Positions 10,353 to 20,018 are shown, numbered from the stretch's first letter. The stretch is DNA of 64,000 nucleotides from DATFQE01 sp963733845 (GCA_963733845.1 CAVTEM010000009.1:1-64000); one strand, 5' to 3'. Numbers and translations: made by a program. The notes: generated by a model from the sequence alone, not told the origin.

Positions 10353-10434
10353 TGCCACCGCGATTCGTCGCGCTTCGCGACCCGGCCGAGGCAGGCGAGG
10401 CCATCAGGCCCCCGACCAACCAGACGGCTCAAGC

Positions 10435-10440
10435 TAGAGT
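10435..10440 (+). promoter_or_regulatory. Leaderless-type -10 element (TAGAGT)
   Basis: TAGAGT followed by 6 nt and then GTG 10447 of the cyclase gene. No ribosome site is visible before the GTG. Confidence 0.45.
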
Positions 10441-10446
10441 CAACGC

Positions 10447-11643
10447 GTGGCCAGGATCTCGGCGGAGGAGGTCGCCGAGCTCGTCCCGTGCTCGCTCGAG
10501 CAGGTGCGCCGGCTGGAGGAGCTTGGCATCCTCGGGCCGCACACCGAAGACGGGCTGTTCGAGCCTGCCGCCGTGCACGTCGTCCGGCTCATGGACGCCT
10601 TCGAGGAGTCGGGGGTCTCGCTCGACGACATCGGGCGCGGCGTCGCCGACGACCAACTCTCGTTTCCGCTCGGCCTCTTCCTGCCGGAGCCGGCGGCGAT
10701 GTCCAAGACGTACGTCAGCCTCGGCGCCGAGCTCGGCCGTGAGCCCGACCTGCTCAGGCGGCTCAGTCGCGAGCTCGGACTCCCGCCGCTCTCCGACGAC
10801 CGCGTCCGCGACGAAGACGCGGAGCTGCTGACGCTGATCGTCGCGAGGCTCGACTTGGTCGACGACGAGGAGCTCTCCCGCTTCGCCCGGCACTACGGCG
10901 GCATCATTCAGCGGCTGGTCTCGTCGGGGCTTCAGTTCTTCGACCGCGCGGTCCGCGAGCGTGTCGACACCTGGGGGCTCTCGGCCGCGGAGCGAGACCT
11001 CGTCATCTACCAGAAGGGCGCGGGCTTCACGGAGCTCGTCGGCACGCTCGTCCCCTGGCTCCAGCGCCGCCACCGCGAGCACGCGGTCCTCGATTACATC
11101 GTCACGGCCACCGAGGGCTTGATGGAGGAGCGTGGGATGACCCCACCGCAGCCGAGGCAGCCGCCCGCGATCGCCTTCCTCGACCTCACCGGGTACACGA
11201 CGCTCACGGAGGAGCACGGCGACGAGGCCGCCGCCGAGCTTGCTGCCGGCCTCGCGGGTGTCGTCAACGAGGCCGCGCAGGCGTTCGGCGGGCGGCCCGT
11301 CAAGTGGCTCGGCGACGGCGTCATGTTCCACTTCACCGACCCGAGCAGAGCGATCCTCGGCGGGCTCGACCTCGTCGAGCAGACGGAGAAGGCGATCTCG
11401 GTGCCGGCCCGGATGGGCATCAACGCGGGCGCGGTAATCGCGCAGGAGGGCGACTACTTCGGGCGGACGGTGAACGTGGCGGCGCGCATCGCCGACTACG
11501 CGCAGCCGCACGAGGTGCTCGTTAGCGAGGAAGCCCGGCGCAACGCGCCTGAGTCCGATGTCGCATTCGAGCTGATCGGCGACGTTCCCTTGAGGGGCGT
11601 GGCGGACGCCGTTCGGCTGCACCGCGTGACGCGGTCGTCCTAG
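10447..11643 (+). CDS. Class III adenylate/guanylate cyclase with MerR-like N-terminal domain
   Basis: 398 residues, unbroken. Residues 1-70 resemble a MerR-type winged helix (ISAEEVAELVPCSLEQVRRLEELGIL). A helical middle of about 160 residues precedes a class III cyclase domain from about residue 235. Catalytic features: FLDLTGYTTLTEEHGD (first metal Asp), KWLGDGVMFHF (second), RMGINAGAVIAQEGDYFGRTVNVAARI. This architecture occurs in actinobacterial stand-alone cyclases. It probably makes cAMP; the N-terminal domain could bind DNA or a ligand. Its stop overlaps the RecQ stop on the other strand inside one CTAG. Confidence 0.85.
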   Translation: MARISAEEVAELVPCSLEQVRRLEELGILGPHTEDGLFEPAAVHVVRLMDAFEESGVSLDDIGRGVADDQLSFPLGLFLPEPAAMSKTYVSLGAELGREPDLLRRLSRELGLPPLSDDRVRDEDAELLTLIVARLDLVDDEELSRFARHYGGIIQRLVSSGLQFFDRAVRERVDTWGLSAAERDLVIYQKGAGFTELVGTLVPWLQRRHREHAVLDYIVTATEGLMEERGMTPPQPRQPPAIAFLDLTGYTTLTEEHGDEAAAELAAGLAGVVNEAAQAFGGRPVKWLGDGVMFHFTDPSRAILGGLDLVEQTEKAISVPARMGINAGAVIAQEGDYFGRTVNVAARIADYAQPHEVLVSEEARRNAPESDVAFELIGDVPLRGVADAVRLHRVTRSS

Positions 11644-13582
11644 CTCTCAGACCACGTCAGAACGTCGGCGAAGCGGTGGTCGGCGAGGACGCCGAAGAGC
11701 GGCTCGCGCGTGAGCTTTGCGCGGCTCGTCGCGGGGCTTGTCAGGCCGCAGAGGAAGCGGGCACGCTGCCTCGGCAGCCGCATTGCGTCGGGATTCGCGG
11801 CGCTCAGCCCCTCGAGCGCGTTGCGATTTACAACGGTGTCGATCTCGGGCAGCGGCGACGGCGCGGGCAGGCGTTGCGGCTCGCCGCTCAGGCAGAAGCT
11901 GCAGTGACCGCACGGCTCGGCGCGAATCTCGCCGAAGTAGCCAACGAGCGCGGCGACCTGGCAGCCCGCATGGGTGACGAGCGAGACGACGCGCTCGATG
12001 CGCTCGGTCTCGGCTCGCTCGCGCCGGTCGAACCGCTCCGCAAGGCCGGTGACCACATCTTCGAGCGAGTTCGGACGGGAGAGCAGCGTGTACCGCTGGC
12101 GAGCGTCGGCGGGCTTCAGCTCGACGAGCCCCTGCTGCTCCAGGTAGCCGAGGGCGGCGACGATCCGGCCTCGCTCCTCGCCTAGCTCGGCAGCGGCCTG
12201 CTCGGGGTCGATCTGCGTCCAGATCCGCCCCGTCTTGCCGGTCGCGACGAGGCGGCGGAGGAAGTCGGCCCGGGTCGAGTCGAAGCCGGCGAAAACATCC
12301 TCCAGCTCGCCGATGGGACGAAGCTGAATAGCCCGCGTAGAACGGCGTGCCCTGCCTGAGGAAGCCGTCGAGCTCGAGGTAGGTGAGGACGGTCTTCAGG
12401 ACGAGCGGACGAACGTCGTGGCGGGTGGAGAGGTCGTACTCGGCGACGTCGAACTGCGCTCCCGACCTCGTTGGCGAAGACCTCGTCGCAGAGGCTCGTG
12501 AGCGCTTCGCGGGTCGGCGTGTCGCCGAAGGCGAAGTTCTCGAGCGTCGGGACGTCGTCGGGGCAGGCGAGGAGCTCGCAGGTGCTGGGGGCTCCGTCGC
12601 GGCCGGCGCGGCCGATCTCCTGCGAGTAGGACTCGAGGCCCTTCGGGAGGTTGAAGTGGTAGACGTAGCGCACGTCGGCCTTGTCGATCCCCATGCCGAA
12701 GGCGATCGTGGCGACGACGACGTTCCGGTCGGATCCCGTCCACCAGTCCTGCACCGCGACGCGCTCCTCGGCGCTCATGCCGGCGTGGTAGGCGCGGGCG
12801 GGGAGCCCCGCGGCCGCCAGAAGCGACGCGACGCGCAGCGCCGTCCGCTGCAGCGTCACGTAGACGATCGTCGAGCCGGGCTCGCGCTCCCGCAGCCGGT
12901 CGATCAGGAGCTGGTCGCGTGCGTCGGCCGGCGTGGGCGTCGTCAGGAGGGTCAGGTTCGGCCGGTAGAAGCCGGTGACGACGGCGTCGGCCTCCTCGAT
13001 CCCGAAGCCCTCGCGGATGTCGGCGACCACCGCGGGCGTGGCCGTCGCGGTGAGGGCGAGCACGCGCTCGGCCCCGAGCTCGCGTGCCCTGACGGCGAGC
13101 TTGAGGTAGTCGGGCCGGAAGTTGTGGCCCCACTCCGAGATGCAGTGCGCCTCGTCGACGGCGAAGAGGGCGATCTTCGTGGCCTCGAGCTGGGCGAGGA
13201 AGCGCTCGTTGTTGAAGCGCTCCGGGGCGACGTAGAGCAGTCTCAGACGGCCGTCGCGCAGCCGGTTCGAGACGTCCCGGGCCTCGTCGGGACCGAGGCT
13301 CGAGTCGAGACGCGCGGCATCCACTCCCCGGCGGGTGAGGAAGTCGATCTGGTCCTTCATCAGCGCGATCAGCGGCGAGACGACGATCGTCACGCCGTCG
13401 AGCAAGAGCGCCGGGAGCTGGTAGCAGAGGCTCTTGCCGCCGCCGGTCGGGAAGACGGCCAGCGCCGAGCGGCCGGCGAGCAGCGCCTCGACGACCTGCT
13501 GCTGGCCGGGGCGGAAGGAGTCGAAGCCGAACTGCTCCGCGAGGACATCGGTGGGGCTCGTGGTCGTGTTGGCGATAGCCAT
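11640..13582 (-). CDS. recQ: RecQ-family ATP-dependent DNA helicase, two frame breaks
   Basis: 3'-5' DNA helicase of recombination and repair. Seen: PGQQQVVEALLAGRSALAVFPTGGGKS split over motifs 0 and I (Walker A FPTGGGKS), DEAH box (AVDEAHCISEWGH), ALTATATP (motif III), ATIAFGMGIDK and QEIGRAGRDG (motifs V, VI). The C-terminal zinc module has C-V-A-A spaced cysteines ending EPCGHCSFC. Frame changes near 12460 (GAGCGC-AGTTC) and near 12318 are needed; the joined protein is about 645 residues. I chose ATG 13582; an in-frame ATG at 13678 would add 32 residues without homology. Divergent from the small unknown at 13684. Confidence 0.85.
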
Positions 13583-13683
13583 CCGGGCGGCAACCGTAGC
13601 GGTCGCACCGGCCCGGCTCAGCGCACCCGCGTGAGACGTCACGAAGTCGGCACCGGCAGTAGGATCCACGCGTTCCACTGCCG

Positions 13684-14079
13684 ATGAGCCGCCGCCGCCG
13701 CCGGATCGCCCAAGCCGACCAGCCTCGTGAGGTGGCGAAGCCCTGGCTCGACCTCGACGCGGTGCTGATGGAGCGGCTGCGGGTCGCGCTCGCGTCGCAA
13801 AGGCCCGTGACCGAGTCGGAGCTGCGCAAGTTGACCGAGGAGGCCCGTGCCTGCTCGCTGATGCTCGGAGCCGAGCTGGAGCGCGGGGAAGTGCGGCTTG
13901 CCCAGTTGGATGCGGACCCGGCCAGCCCTCTGGCCGAGATCGGTGCGACGTTCCGCGCGGTCAGCGAGCTGCGGCGTGACCGGGCGGAGTTGCTCTCGCT
14001 GCTCGGCCAGGTCGAGGAGCGGGCGCGTGCGGCACGAGCGGCCTGGCTGACGGCCTCGGCGCGTTCGCCGCTGCGCTAA
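13684..14079 (+). CDS. Hypothetical protein, 131 residues
   Basis: Not recognised. A basic N-terminus (MSRRRRRIAQ) is followed by a mostly helical protein rich in Leu, Arg and Glu, likely coiled coil (about residues 45-120: VTESELRKLTEEARACSL, ELRRDRAELLSLLGQVEER). No signal peptide or membrane segment. It starts about 100 nt from the divergent recQ start and could share regulation with it. Confidence 0.55.
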   Translation: MSRRRRRIAQADQPREVAKPWLDLDAVLMERLRVALASQRPVTESELRKLTEEARACSLMLGAELERGEVRLAQLDADPASPLAEIGATFRAVSELRRDRAELLSLLGQVEERARAARAAWLTASARSPLR

Positions 14080-14132
14080 GTCGTCACGAAGCTGACACAG
14101 ACGCGTGCGTCTTTCCCTGGCTCAATGGTGGC

Positions 14133-14510
14133 GTGGACGCAACCGCCCTCGCAGCCCGGCTGGATCTCGACCTCGACGCGATCGGGATCTGCTTCGCGTG
14201 CCTCAGCATCGTCTCGATGACTCTCGACTCCGGCGACGAGCGCTCGGCACGACGGGAGGTCAAGCGGATGGCGCCCGACCTCTGGGAGGAAGGCCTCGCG
14301 CTTCCCGTGCTGGCTGCTCTCGAGCGTGCACGTCGCGCCGGCGACGACGATGCGCGCGTGGCGATCGCGGAGATCGAGCGGCTGGGGGCGCGGTCGCCTG
14401 TGGTGAAGGCGATCGTACGTCGGCTCGCTCAGGAGCTCAGCGCCCGCATGCGCGCGGACTTCGACCGCGAGTTCCCGAAAGGCCGGGTGGTGCCGATCAG
14501 GTCGCGCTAG
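14133..14510 (+). CDS. Hypothetical protein, 125 residues
   Basis: Not recognised. Helical, soluble, with two cysteines in IGICFACLSIV near residue 22 and an acidic/basic second half; ends in RVVPIRSR. GTG start assumed from the position of the first plausible codon. It follows the 131-residue unknown by 53 nt in the same direction and converges on the thermonuclease gene, whose stop is 4 nt away. Confidence 0.55.
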   Translation: MDATALAARLDLDLDAIGICFACLSIVSMTLDSGDERSARREVKRMAPDLWEEGLALPVLAALERARRAGDDDARVAIAEIERLGARSPVVKAIVRRLAQELSARMRADFDREFPKGRVVPIRSR

Positions 14511-14513
14511 CCC

Positions 14514-15180
14514 TCACTCACAACCGATGCCGTTGCCGTTGCCGTCGAAGCGGTGAGGGTCGGCGCCGCGTACGGCGAAACCGCTGACCGAGAGGTCGCC
14601 GCAATCCAGATCCGGCGGAGGCGGCGGGATGCACACGGTCGGGTAGGAGGGGTCGCAGTTCCCGGCGGCGGGCGGAGAGCGGTGGCGGTGTGGCCGGAGG
14701 GGCCGCGCAACCACGCCAGACGTTCTGCGGGCGTCCGCGACCGATCTGCTCCGCCCGGCGATACGAGGACAGCCGCTGGAACGGGCGGTCGTAGACGTAC
14801 ACCTGGGCGAGCCCCGCCGCGACCTGCTGGTAGCCGAGGTCGCGGCCGCCGACCCAGGCGTAGGCGAGCAGCCGGCCGTACCGGTCGCGCGTGTCCTGCG
14901 TCGCGTCCCCGCGGAGGACGACGCGCTTGCCATGGGCGAGCCGCCGCGCCTGCGCGGTCGCCTGCGCCGCAAGGCAGGCGCCGCGTTCAGGCGTGTCGAT
15001 TCCGATCAGCCGCACTCGCTCTCGGCGTCCGTTGGCGAGGCGGACCGCGATCGTGTCGCCGTCGACCACGTAACTGACGGTGCCGCGGTACGTGAACGCG
15101 CGTTCAGGCGCAGGCTGCGCGCTCGCGGCGACGACGGCCGCGGTGACGACGAGGACGAGGAGGGCGATCAGATGCCGCAT
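14514..15180 (-). CDS. Secreted thermonuclease (SNase-like) with Excalibur calcium-binding tail, frame breaks
   Basis: Signal peptide (MRHLIALLVLVVTAAVVAASAQP), then a staphylococcal nuclease domain with VVDGDTIAV, RLIGIDTPE and DRYGRLLAYAWV, which carry the Asp, Arg and Glu used for calcium binding and catalysis. After frame changes near 14735 and 14700 the protein continues with a Pro-rich linker and an Excalibur domain (DLDCGDL, DPHRFDGNGNGIGCE). It should hydrolyse extracellular nucleic acids. Total length fits the family once one extra base is discounted. Confidence 0.8.
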
Positions 15181-15218
15181 TCAGCCCTACGACGGTATGA
15201 CTTCAAAGCCATGGCCGC

Positions 15219-15238
15219 AATAGTCCGTTTGGACTATT
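15219..15238 (-). terminator. Hairpin at the end of the GNAT array
   Basis: Perfect 8-bp inverted repeat AATAGTCC-GTTT-GGACTATT overlapping the TAG stop (15234-15236) of the last GNAT gene. AT-rich against its surroundings. No T-run, so a terminator role is only likely. Confidence 0.45.
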
Positions 15239-16148
15239 GGAGCGGCCCGAAGAAGTCGATCGAGGCGCCCACGCGGCGGTAGCCGAGGCTCGCGTAGAGG
15301 CGCTTCTGCAAGTCCGTCCAGGGCCACGCCTCGAGGCGTTCGAAAGACGCGGCCTTCGCCGCGGCGATCTGCATCCTGGTCATTGCCGAGCCCACGCCTC
15401 GTTGGCGCCAGGCAGGCCGGACGACGGTGATCCGATGGACTCCGACCTTGCCGCCCTCGATCCGTCGCAGCACACCGAACCCGACGGCCTCGTCGTCGAC
15501 AACCGCAATGGGCGTCAACTCGAGGGCGATCTGGGGGTCGGCGACCTCGTACAGCTGCCACTCGTGGAGCGTGGCGGCCTGCTTCGAGATGGGGCCGCCG
15601 AGCTCCGGGTAGGTCTCCGCTGCGACCTGGAACGCCGAGCCCAGGAGGTCGGGGCGGTCGGCGAGCCAGTGGAGCGATACGCCGTCGAGCGGAAGCGCCT
15701 CGGGCGGCTCGAGCCGCCCGAGCTCGAGCACGACATGGTCGGCCGGGTACTCCTGCGCCACGAAGCCGCGCCGCTCGAGGAAGCCGATCGAGTACATATC
15801 GTCCTCGCGGGCGTCGACGTGCAGACCGTGCTTGCCGAGCCGGCGGACGCGCTCGGACAGCTCGCTCAGCAGCGCCGACCCGACTCCGCGTCCGCGATGG
15901 CGCTCGGGCACGATCACCTCGACATAGGCATGGTCCGACTCGAGCGAGTTCGGGTCTCCGGCGAGCATCCCCGTGCCGACGACCTGGTCGTCCTCCAGCG
16001 CCAGGAGAGTGACGTGCTCGAGCAAGCTGGCGCGGAGGAGCGCGATCATCGTCGCGTCGTCGGGATCGTCAGGGACGACCTCGTTCCGGGCTGCCACCCA
16101 CCGCTCGAGGTCCTCGAATCCCGAGGCAGGCCGGATCTCGATCGTCAT
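15234..16148 (-). CDS. Tandem double-GNAT acetyltransferase, copy 3
   Basis: 304 residues with two GNAT folds. The N-terminal one has the acetyl-CoA loop RGRGVGSALL (about residue 85), the C-terminal one RQRGVGSAMT (about 245). Starts MTIEIRPASGFEDLERW and ends FFGPLQ, like its two upstream paralogues. ATG 16148 overlaps the stop of copy 2 as ATGA. Substrate unknown; such double GNATs include mycothiol synthase-like and antibiotic-modifying enzymes, but nothing here fixes the substrate. Unbroken. Confidence 0.85.
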   Translation of the reverse strand: MTIEIRPASGFEDLERWVAARNEVVPDDPDDATMIALLRASLLEHVTLLALEDDQVVGTGMLAGDPNSLESDHAYVEVIVPERHRGRGVGSALLSELSERVRRLGKHGLHVDAREDDMYSIGFLERRGFVAQEYPADHVVLELGRLEPPEALPLDGVSLHWLADRPDLLGSAFQVAAETYPELGGPISKQAATLHEWQLYEVADPQIALELTPIAVVDDEAVGFGVLRRIEGGKVGVHRITVVRPAWRQRGVGSAMTRMQIAAAKAASFERLEAWPWTDLQKRLYASLGYRRVGASIDFFGPLQ

Positions 16149-17060
16149 TGAAGTGGCCCGCGGAACGCGATCGTCTCCGCGTGCTCCTCGAAGCCGAGGT
16201 TCGCACCGTACGTCCTGCCGGCGTGCCCGTCCCGCCCCCAGGCGACGACCGTCTCGAGCCCGTCCCGCTTGGCCGCCGCGAGCTGGGCCAGGAGGAGGAG
16301 CCGCGCGATCCCGCGCCGACGCCAGTCGGCCCGCACTGCCGCGATGCGGTGCTCCACCGTTCGGCCGTCGGCACGGCGAATCATCGTCGCGAACCCGATC
16401 ACTTCGCCGTCCGCGACGGCGACCGGCTGTCATGTCGAGCGCCGTTCCTGGGCCGCCCAGGTGGTAGACCTGCCAGTCGTGGAGAGTCTGGGCCTGTCGC
16501 GCCTGGTATCCGCCCATCTCCGGATAGGCGAGCTTCGCCACCTCGTACATGCCCTGGACGAGGGCGGGTCGGTCGGAGAGCATGACAACCTCGACGCCTG
16601 CCATCGGTGACGGGTCCGGCTCCTCGAAGTTCGACAGGTCGAGCACGTACTTGGCCGCGCGCCCCTGTTCGACGAAGCCGCGACGCTCCAGAAACGCAAT
16701 CGAATACGCGTCGTTTGCGCGCGACTCCGTGTCGAGACCTTTCCTGCCCAGCCGCCGCGCACGCTCGGACAGGTCGCCGAGGAGCGCCGCACCGACTCCG
16801 CGCCCGCGGTGCCGCTCGGGCACGGTCACCTCGACGTAGCTGTACCCCGATTCGACGGACTCGGGGTCGCCCGCGAGCATCCCCGCCCCGAGGATCTCGC
16901 CGCCTGCGCAGGCGAGCAGGTCGACGCGCTCGAGCTCGCTCGCTCGGACGAGCGCCATCATCTCCGCGGAGTCGGGATCGTCGGGGAGCACCTCGTTCCG
17001 CGTCGCCACCCACCGCTCGAGGTCGGCGTACCCGGAGACGGGTCGGATCTCGATCGTCAC
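16145..17060 (-). CDS. Tandem double-GNAT acetyltransferase, copy 2, one frame break
   Basis: Paralogue of the genes on both sides: MTIEIRPVSGYADLERW at the start, RGRGVGAALL in the first GNAT domain, RRRGIARLLL in the second, FRGPLQ at the end. One extra base near 16428 splits it after ALDMT; the second part resumes at VAVADGEVIGFAT. GTG 17060 overlaps the stop of copy 1 (GTGA). The break lies between the domains, but the same kind of single-base gain occurs in core genes here, so I take it as an error. Confidence 0.8.
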
Positions 17061-17941
17061 TGAAGTGGCCCCCGGAAGTCGATGCTCGCCGTCCGCGCCT
17101 CGTAGCCGAGCGACTCGTACACCGCATGGTGCTGCCACGGCCGCGCCCAGGCGAACAGCATCTCGAAGCTGCCCTCCTTCGCGGCTGCGATCTGCGCCCG
17201 CGTGAGGGCGGCGCCGACCGCCTGCTCGCCGGGACGGATCGTCAGCACCCGGTGGCAGCCCGACCGCTCCTCGGGCACCTGCATGAACGTCGTGTAGCCG
17301 ACCACCGTGTTCTCGGCAACGGCGAGCGCGGTCAGGTCGAGGCGAATGCGCGGGTCGCCGAGCTCGTACACCTGCCAGGCGTGAAGGCTTCCCGTGTGGT
17401 CCCGCATCGTTCCGACCGCGAGGGAGAACATGCCTTCGAGCAGGTCCGGCCGCTCCGAGAGCCACGCGAGCTCGACGCCGTCCGGAAACGCCGGGGGAGC
17501 GGGCTCGTGCGCGGCGAGGTCGAGGACGAGCTGCGTCCAGCGGTCGACCTCGACGAAGCCGCGTCGCTGCAGATAGGCAAGCGAATAGGGGTCGTCGGAG
17601 CGCGCCTCGACCTGCAGCCCGGCCCGGCCCAGGTCGCGGAGCCGGACCGAGAACGCCTTGAGCAGCGCCGTGCCGACTCCGCGGCCGCGGTGGCGTGGCG
17701 GCACCATCACCTCGACGTACGGGTGAGTGGCGCTGAGAGTCCCCGCGTCGCCGGCGAGCAGGCCGGTGCCGACAACCTCATCGTCGTCGTACGCGATCAG
17801 GTCGAGGCGGCCGTCCTGGCTTGCGCGGAGGAGCGCCTTGAGCTCCACCGTGTCCGTGTCGTCCGGGACGACCTCATTGCGCGCGGTCACCCAGCGCTCG
17901 AGCTCGTCGTAGCCCGAGACCACCTTGATCTCGATCGGCAT
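17057..17941 (-). CDS. Tandem double-GNAT acetyltransferase, copy 1
   Basis: 294 residues, first gene of the array. Starts MPIEIKVVSGYDELERWVT; N-terminal GNAT loop RGRGVGTALL; C-terminal GNAT with GEQAVGAALT, where the usual RxxGxG/A loop is weaker than in the other copies; ends DFRGPLQ. The N-terminal halves are more alike than the C-terminal halves. The 36-nt gap to the channel gene upstream suggests that the three GNATs may lie downstream of the PAP2-channel pair in one transcript. Confidence 0.85.
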   Translation of the reverse strand: MPIEIKVVSGYDELERWVTARNEVVPDDTDTVELKALLRASQDGRLDLIAYDDDEVVGTGLLAGDAGTLSATHPYVEVMVPPRHRGRGVGTALLKAFSVRLRDLGRAGLQVEARSDDPYSLAYLQRRGFVEVDRWTQLVLDLAAHEPAPPAFPDGVELAWLSERPDLLEGMFSLAVGTMRDHTGSLHAWQVYELGDPRIRLDLTALAVAENTVVGYTTFMQVPEERSGCHRVLTIRPGEQAVGAALTRAQIAAAKEGSFEMLFAWARPWQHHAVYESLGYEARTASIDFRGPLQ

Positions 17942-17977
17942 CGTCTCCCTCGAGCATCGCGCCCACGGCGCGGCCGG

Positions 17978-18799
17978 TCAACGCTCGGGCTTGGCGGCGA
18001 GCTCGTGCTCGAGCTCGTCGAGAGCGGCGCGTAGGATCGCGATCCGCTCGGCGACCGGGGCAGGCGCGCCCTCGCCGATGCCGATCCCGAGCGCGCGCCG
18101 CCGCTCGATCTCCCGTGCCTCCTCCATCGAGTTGAGCACGATCCCGATCAGGACGTTGAGCACGACGAACGCCGCGACCAGGACGAAGCTGACGAAGAAG
18201 ATCCACGAGTACGGGTGCACTGCCATGCCCTCGTCCATGTACGCAGGGAAGTTCTCGAGCGTCAGCAGGATGAACATCGTCAGCATCGCGTCGCCGATGT
18301 TGCCCCAGTGCTCCGGGAGCTCCTCCGCGAACAGGAGCCAGCCGACCATCCCGTAGACGAACAGGATCACGGTCGTCAGCATCGCCATGCTCAGCAGCGG
18401 CGGCAGGCTGCGGACGACGCCGACGATCAGGACGCGGACGTCCGGGAGCAGGCGGACGATCCGGACGATCCGGGCCAGGCGCACGAGGCGGAGCAGCGTC
18501 GAGCTCTCGCGGATGCCGGGCACGAACGCCGCCCCGATCACGACGAAGTCGAAGACGTTCCATCCGCTCCTGAAGAAGTCCTGCGGCCGGCGGCCGTACG
18601 ACGCGAGCCGCAGGCCGAGCTCGACGACGAAGACGCCGAGGAAGAGGGCGTTGAGCAAGTCGAGCGCGTCGCCGTAGCGCTCGACAACGCCCGGATAGGT
18701 CTGCAGCCCGAGCACGACCGCGTTCGCGACGATCACGCCGATGATGAACGAGTTGAAGGCGGCCGACTCGACGAGCCGCTGGAGCCGACGGACTCTCAA
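17978..18799 (-). CDS. Bacterial voltage-gated cation channel (NaChBac-like, single 6-TM unit)
   Basis: 273 residues, typical of homotetrameric bacterial sodium channels. S1-S3 hydrophobic segments, an S4 with Arg every third residue (RLVRLARIVRIVRLLP), S5, pore and S6 (AAFVVLNVLIGIVLNSM), then a C-terminal acidic coiled coil. The selectivity-filter region reads LTLENFPAYM, keeping the TLE core of NaChBac TLESW but with Asn-Phe after it; ion preference is therefore open. TTG 18799 overlaps the PAP2 stop as TTGA and is the only start that avoids a long overlap. Confidence 0.85.
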   Translation of the reverse strand: MRVRRLQRLVESAAFNSFIIGVIVANAVVLGLQTYPGVVERYGDALDLLNALFLGVFVVELGLRLASYGRRPQDFFRSGWNVFDFVVIGAAFVPGIRESSTLLRLVRLARIVRIVRLLPDVRVLIVGVVRSLPPLLSMAMLTTVILFVYGMVGWLLFAEELPEHWGNIGDAMLTMFILLTLENFPAYMDEGMAVHPYSWIFFVSFVLVAAFVVLNVLIGIVLNSMEEAREIERRRALGIGIGEGAPAPVAERIAILRAALDELEHELAAKPER

Positions 18800-19691
18800 C
18801 TCACGCGCGGTCGGTCGCCTCTGCGGGTGCTCCGCGCGCGGGCCTCGACGGCCCGGGCCAGGGGAAGGAGGACGGCCAGCGCGAGCGCGCACACGGAGGC
18901 CGTGATGAGCCCCGCCACGCCGAGCGCGAACGCGACCGCCACGAGCGGCACGACCAGGTTGGCCGGCGCGGGCTGCAGCCGCGGCCGCGGGACACCGCTG
19001 GCCACGACGGCCGCGACGGCCGCGCCGCACCCGATCGTAAGCGCGCCGATCACGCAGTCGAGCACGTAGTGGTTCGCCGTGCGCGACGACGACCACGAAC
19101 ACGAAGCGCGGGGTAGAGCGCGAGCGCGCGGGCGATCGGCGAGCGCGGCCAGAGCCAGAGCGAGCCGGCGGCGATCAGGAGTGCGTAGCCGAAGTGCTGG
19201 CTGGCGATCGCCGCGGTCGAGTTCTGGAGCAGCTCGGAGGTCGTCTGGGACAGCTGCGCGTCGGTCGGCGGGCCGGCGCTGCCGAGCTCGGGCAGCCAGC
19301 GCGGCGGGGCGGTCGGGAGCAGGCCGATCAGGAGCGCCGCGGGGATGTACGAGACGAAGAGCGTAAGGCGGATCAACGGATACCGCGCGGGTGCCGCGAG
19401 TCGCGCGGCGGCGAGGAACGCGAGCAGCATCGGGAGGTGGATGTGCTCGTACGCGAACGTGAGCAGCTCGAGGGCGCGGCCGCCACGAGTCGCCTCGATG
19501 AACGCCGACTCGACGTCGAGGGCGAGCGCCGCCTCGACCTCGAGCAGCGAGCGCGCATTGGCCAGCGACGGCGCGACCGCGCCCTCGAGCGGAATGCGCA
19601 CGGCCTGCCAGGCGAGCAGCACGCCGACGACGAGCAGGAAGTCGATCTCGAGGCGCGCCGGCGCGAGCACTCCACGCCGCACCGTGTCCAT
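18796..19691 (-). CDS. PAP2-superfamily membrane phosphatase, frame breaks
   Basis: Polytopic membrane protein with PAP2-like features of the inositol-phosphorylceramide-synthase type: SQHFGYALL (His) and, after frame changes near 19080-19100, TANHYVLDCVIGA (second catalytic His). At least six hydrophobic segments, the last two in the C-terminal part (LVAVAFALGVAGLI, CALALAVLLPLA). It may dephosphorylate a lipid or transfer a head group. ATG 19691 chosen; upstream in-frame starts add little. Coupled to the channel gene by a TTGA overlap. Confidence 0.7.
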
Positions 19692-19795
19692 CAGCCGTCG
19701 CACGACCCGCGATGCTACGTGCTCCGGTCGGACACGGATTCGGCACACAGTCGACGCAGTCACGTGCGTTTTTCGCTGGTTGCATTCGCGGCGCC

Positions 19796-20018
19796 ATGGA
19801 GACCCGAAAGACGCCACCGACTGTTCGGCAGGTCTATGCGCTGGCAGCAGCGCTCTGCGAGCGCATGGGCGAGGAGTTCCCGCCGACGCGAGAGGCGGCG
19901 TCGGCGACGATCGAGCGGCTACGCGTCGAGAACGGGCACCCGGCACCCGCGCTCGACGACGCGCTTCCTCGGCCGCCGCGCGAAAGGAGGCGCAAAGCGA
20001 GACGCTCAACCGACATAG
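19796..20018 (+). CDS. Small conserved-looking protein, end uncertain
   Basis: ATG 19796 opens METRKTPPTVRQVYALAAALCERMGEEFPPTREAA in short pieces, then IERLRVENGHPAP. This resembles small actinobacterial proteins of about 60-80 residues with the pattern TxRQxYALAxxLCERxGEEFP; I recall them only as unknowns (DUF3072-like). In its own frame there is no stop, and the frame runs into dnaE; the stop at 20018 lies one frame away. Either one extra base sits near 19980 or the protein is fused to DnaE, which I doubt. Confidence 0.45.
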
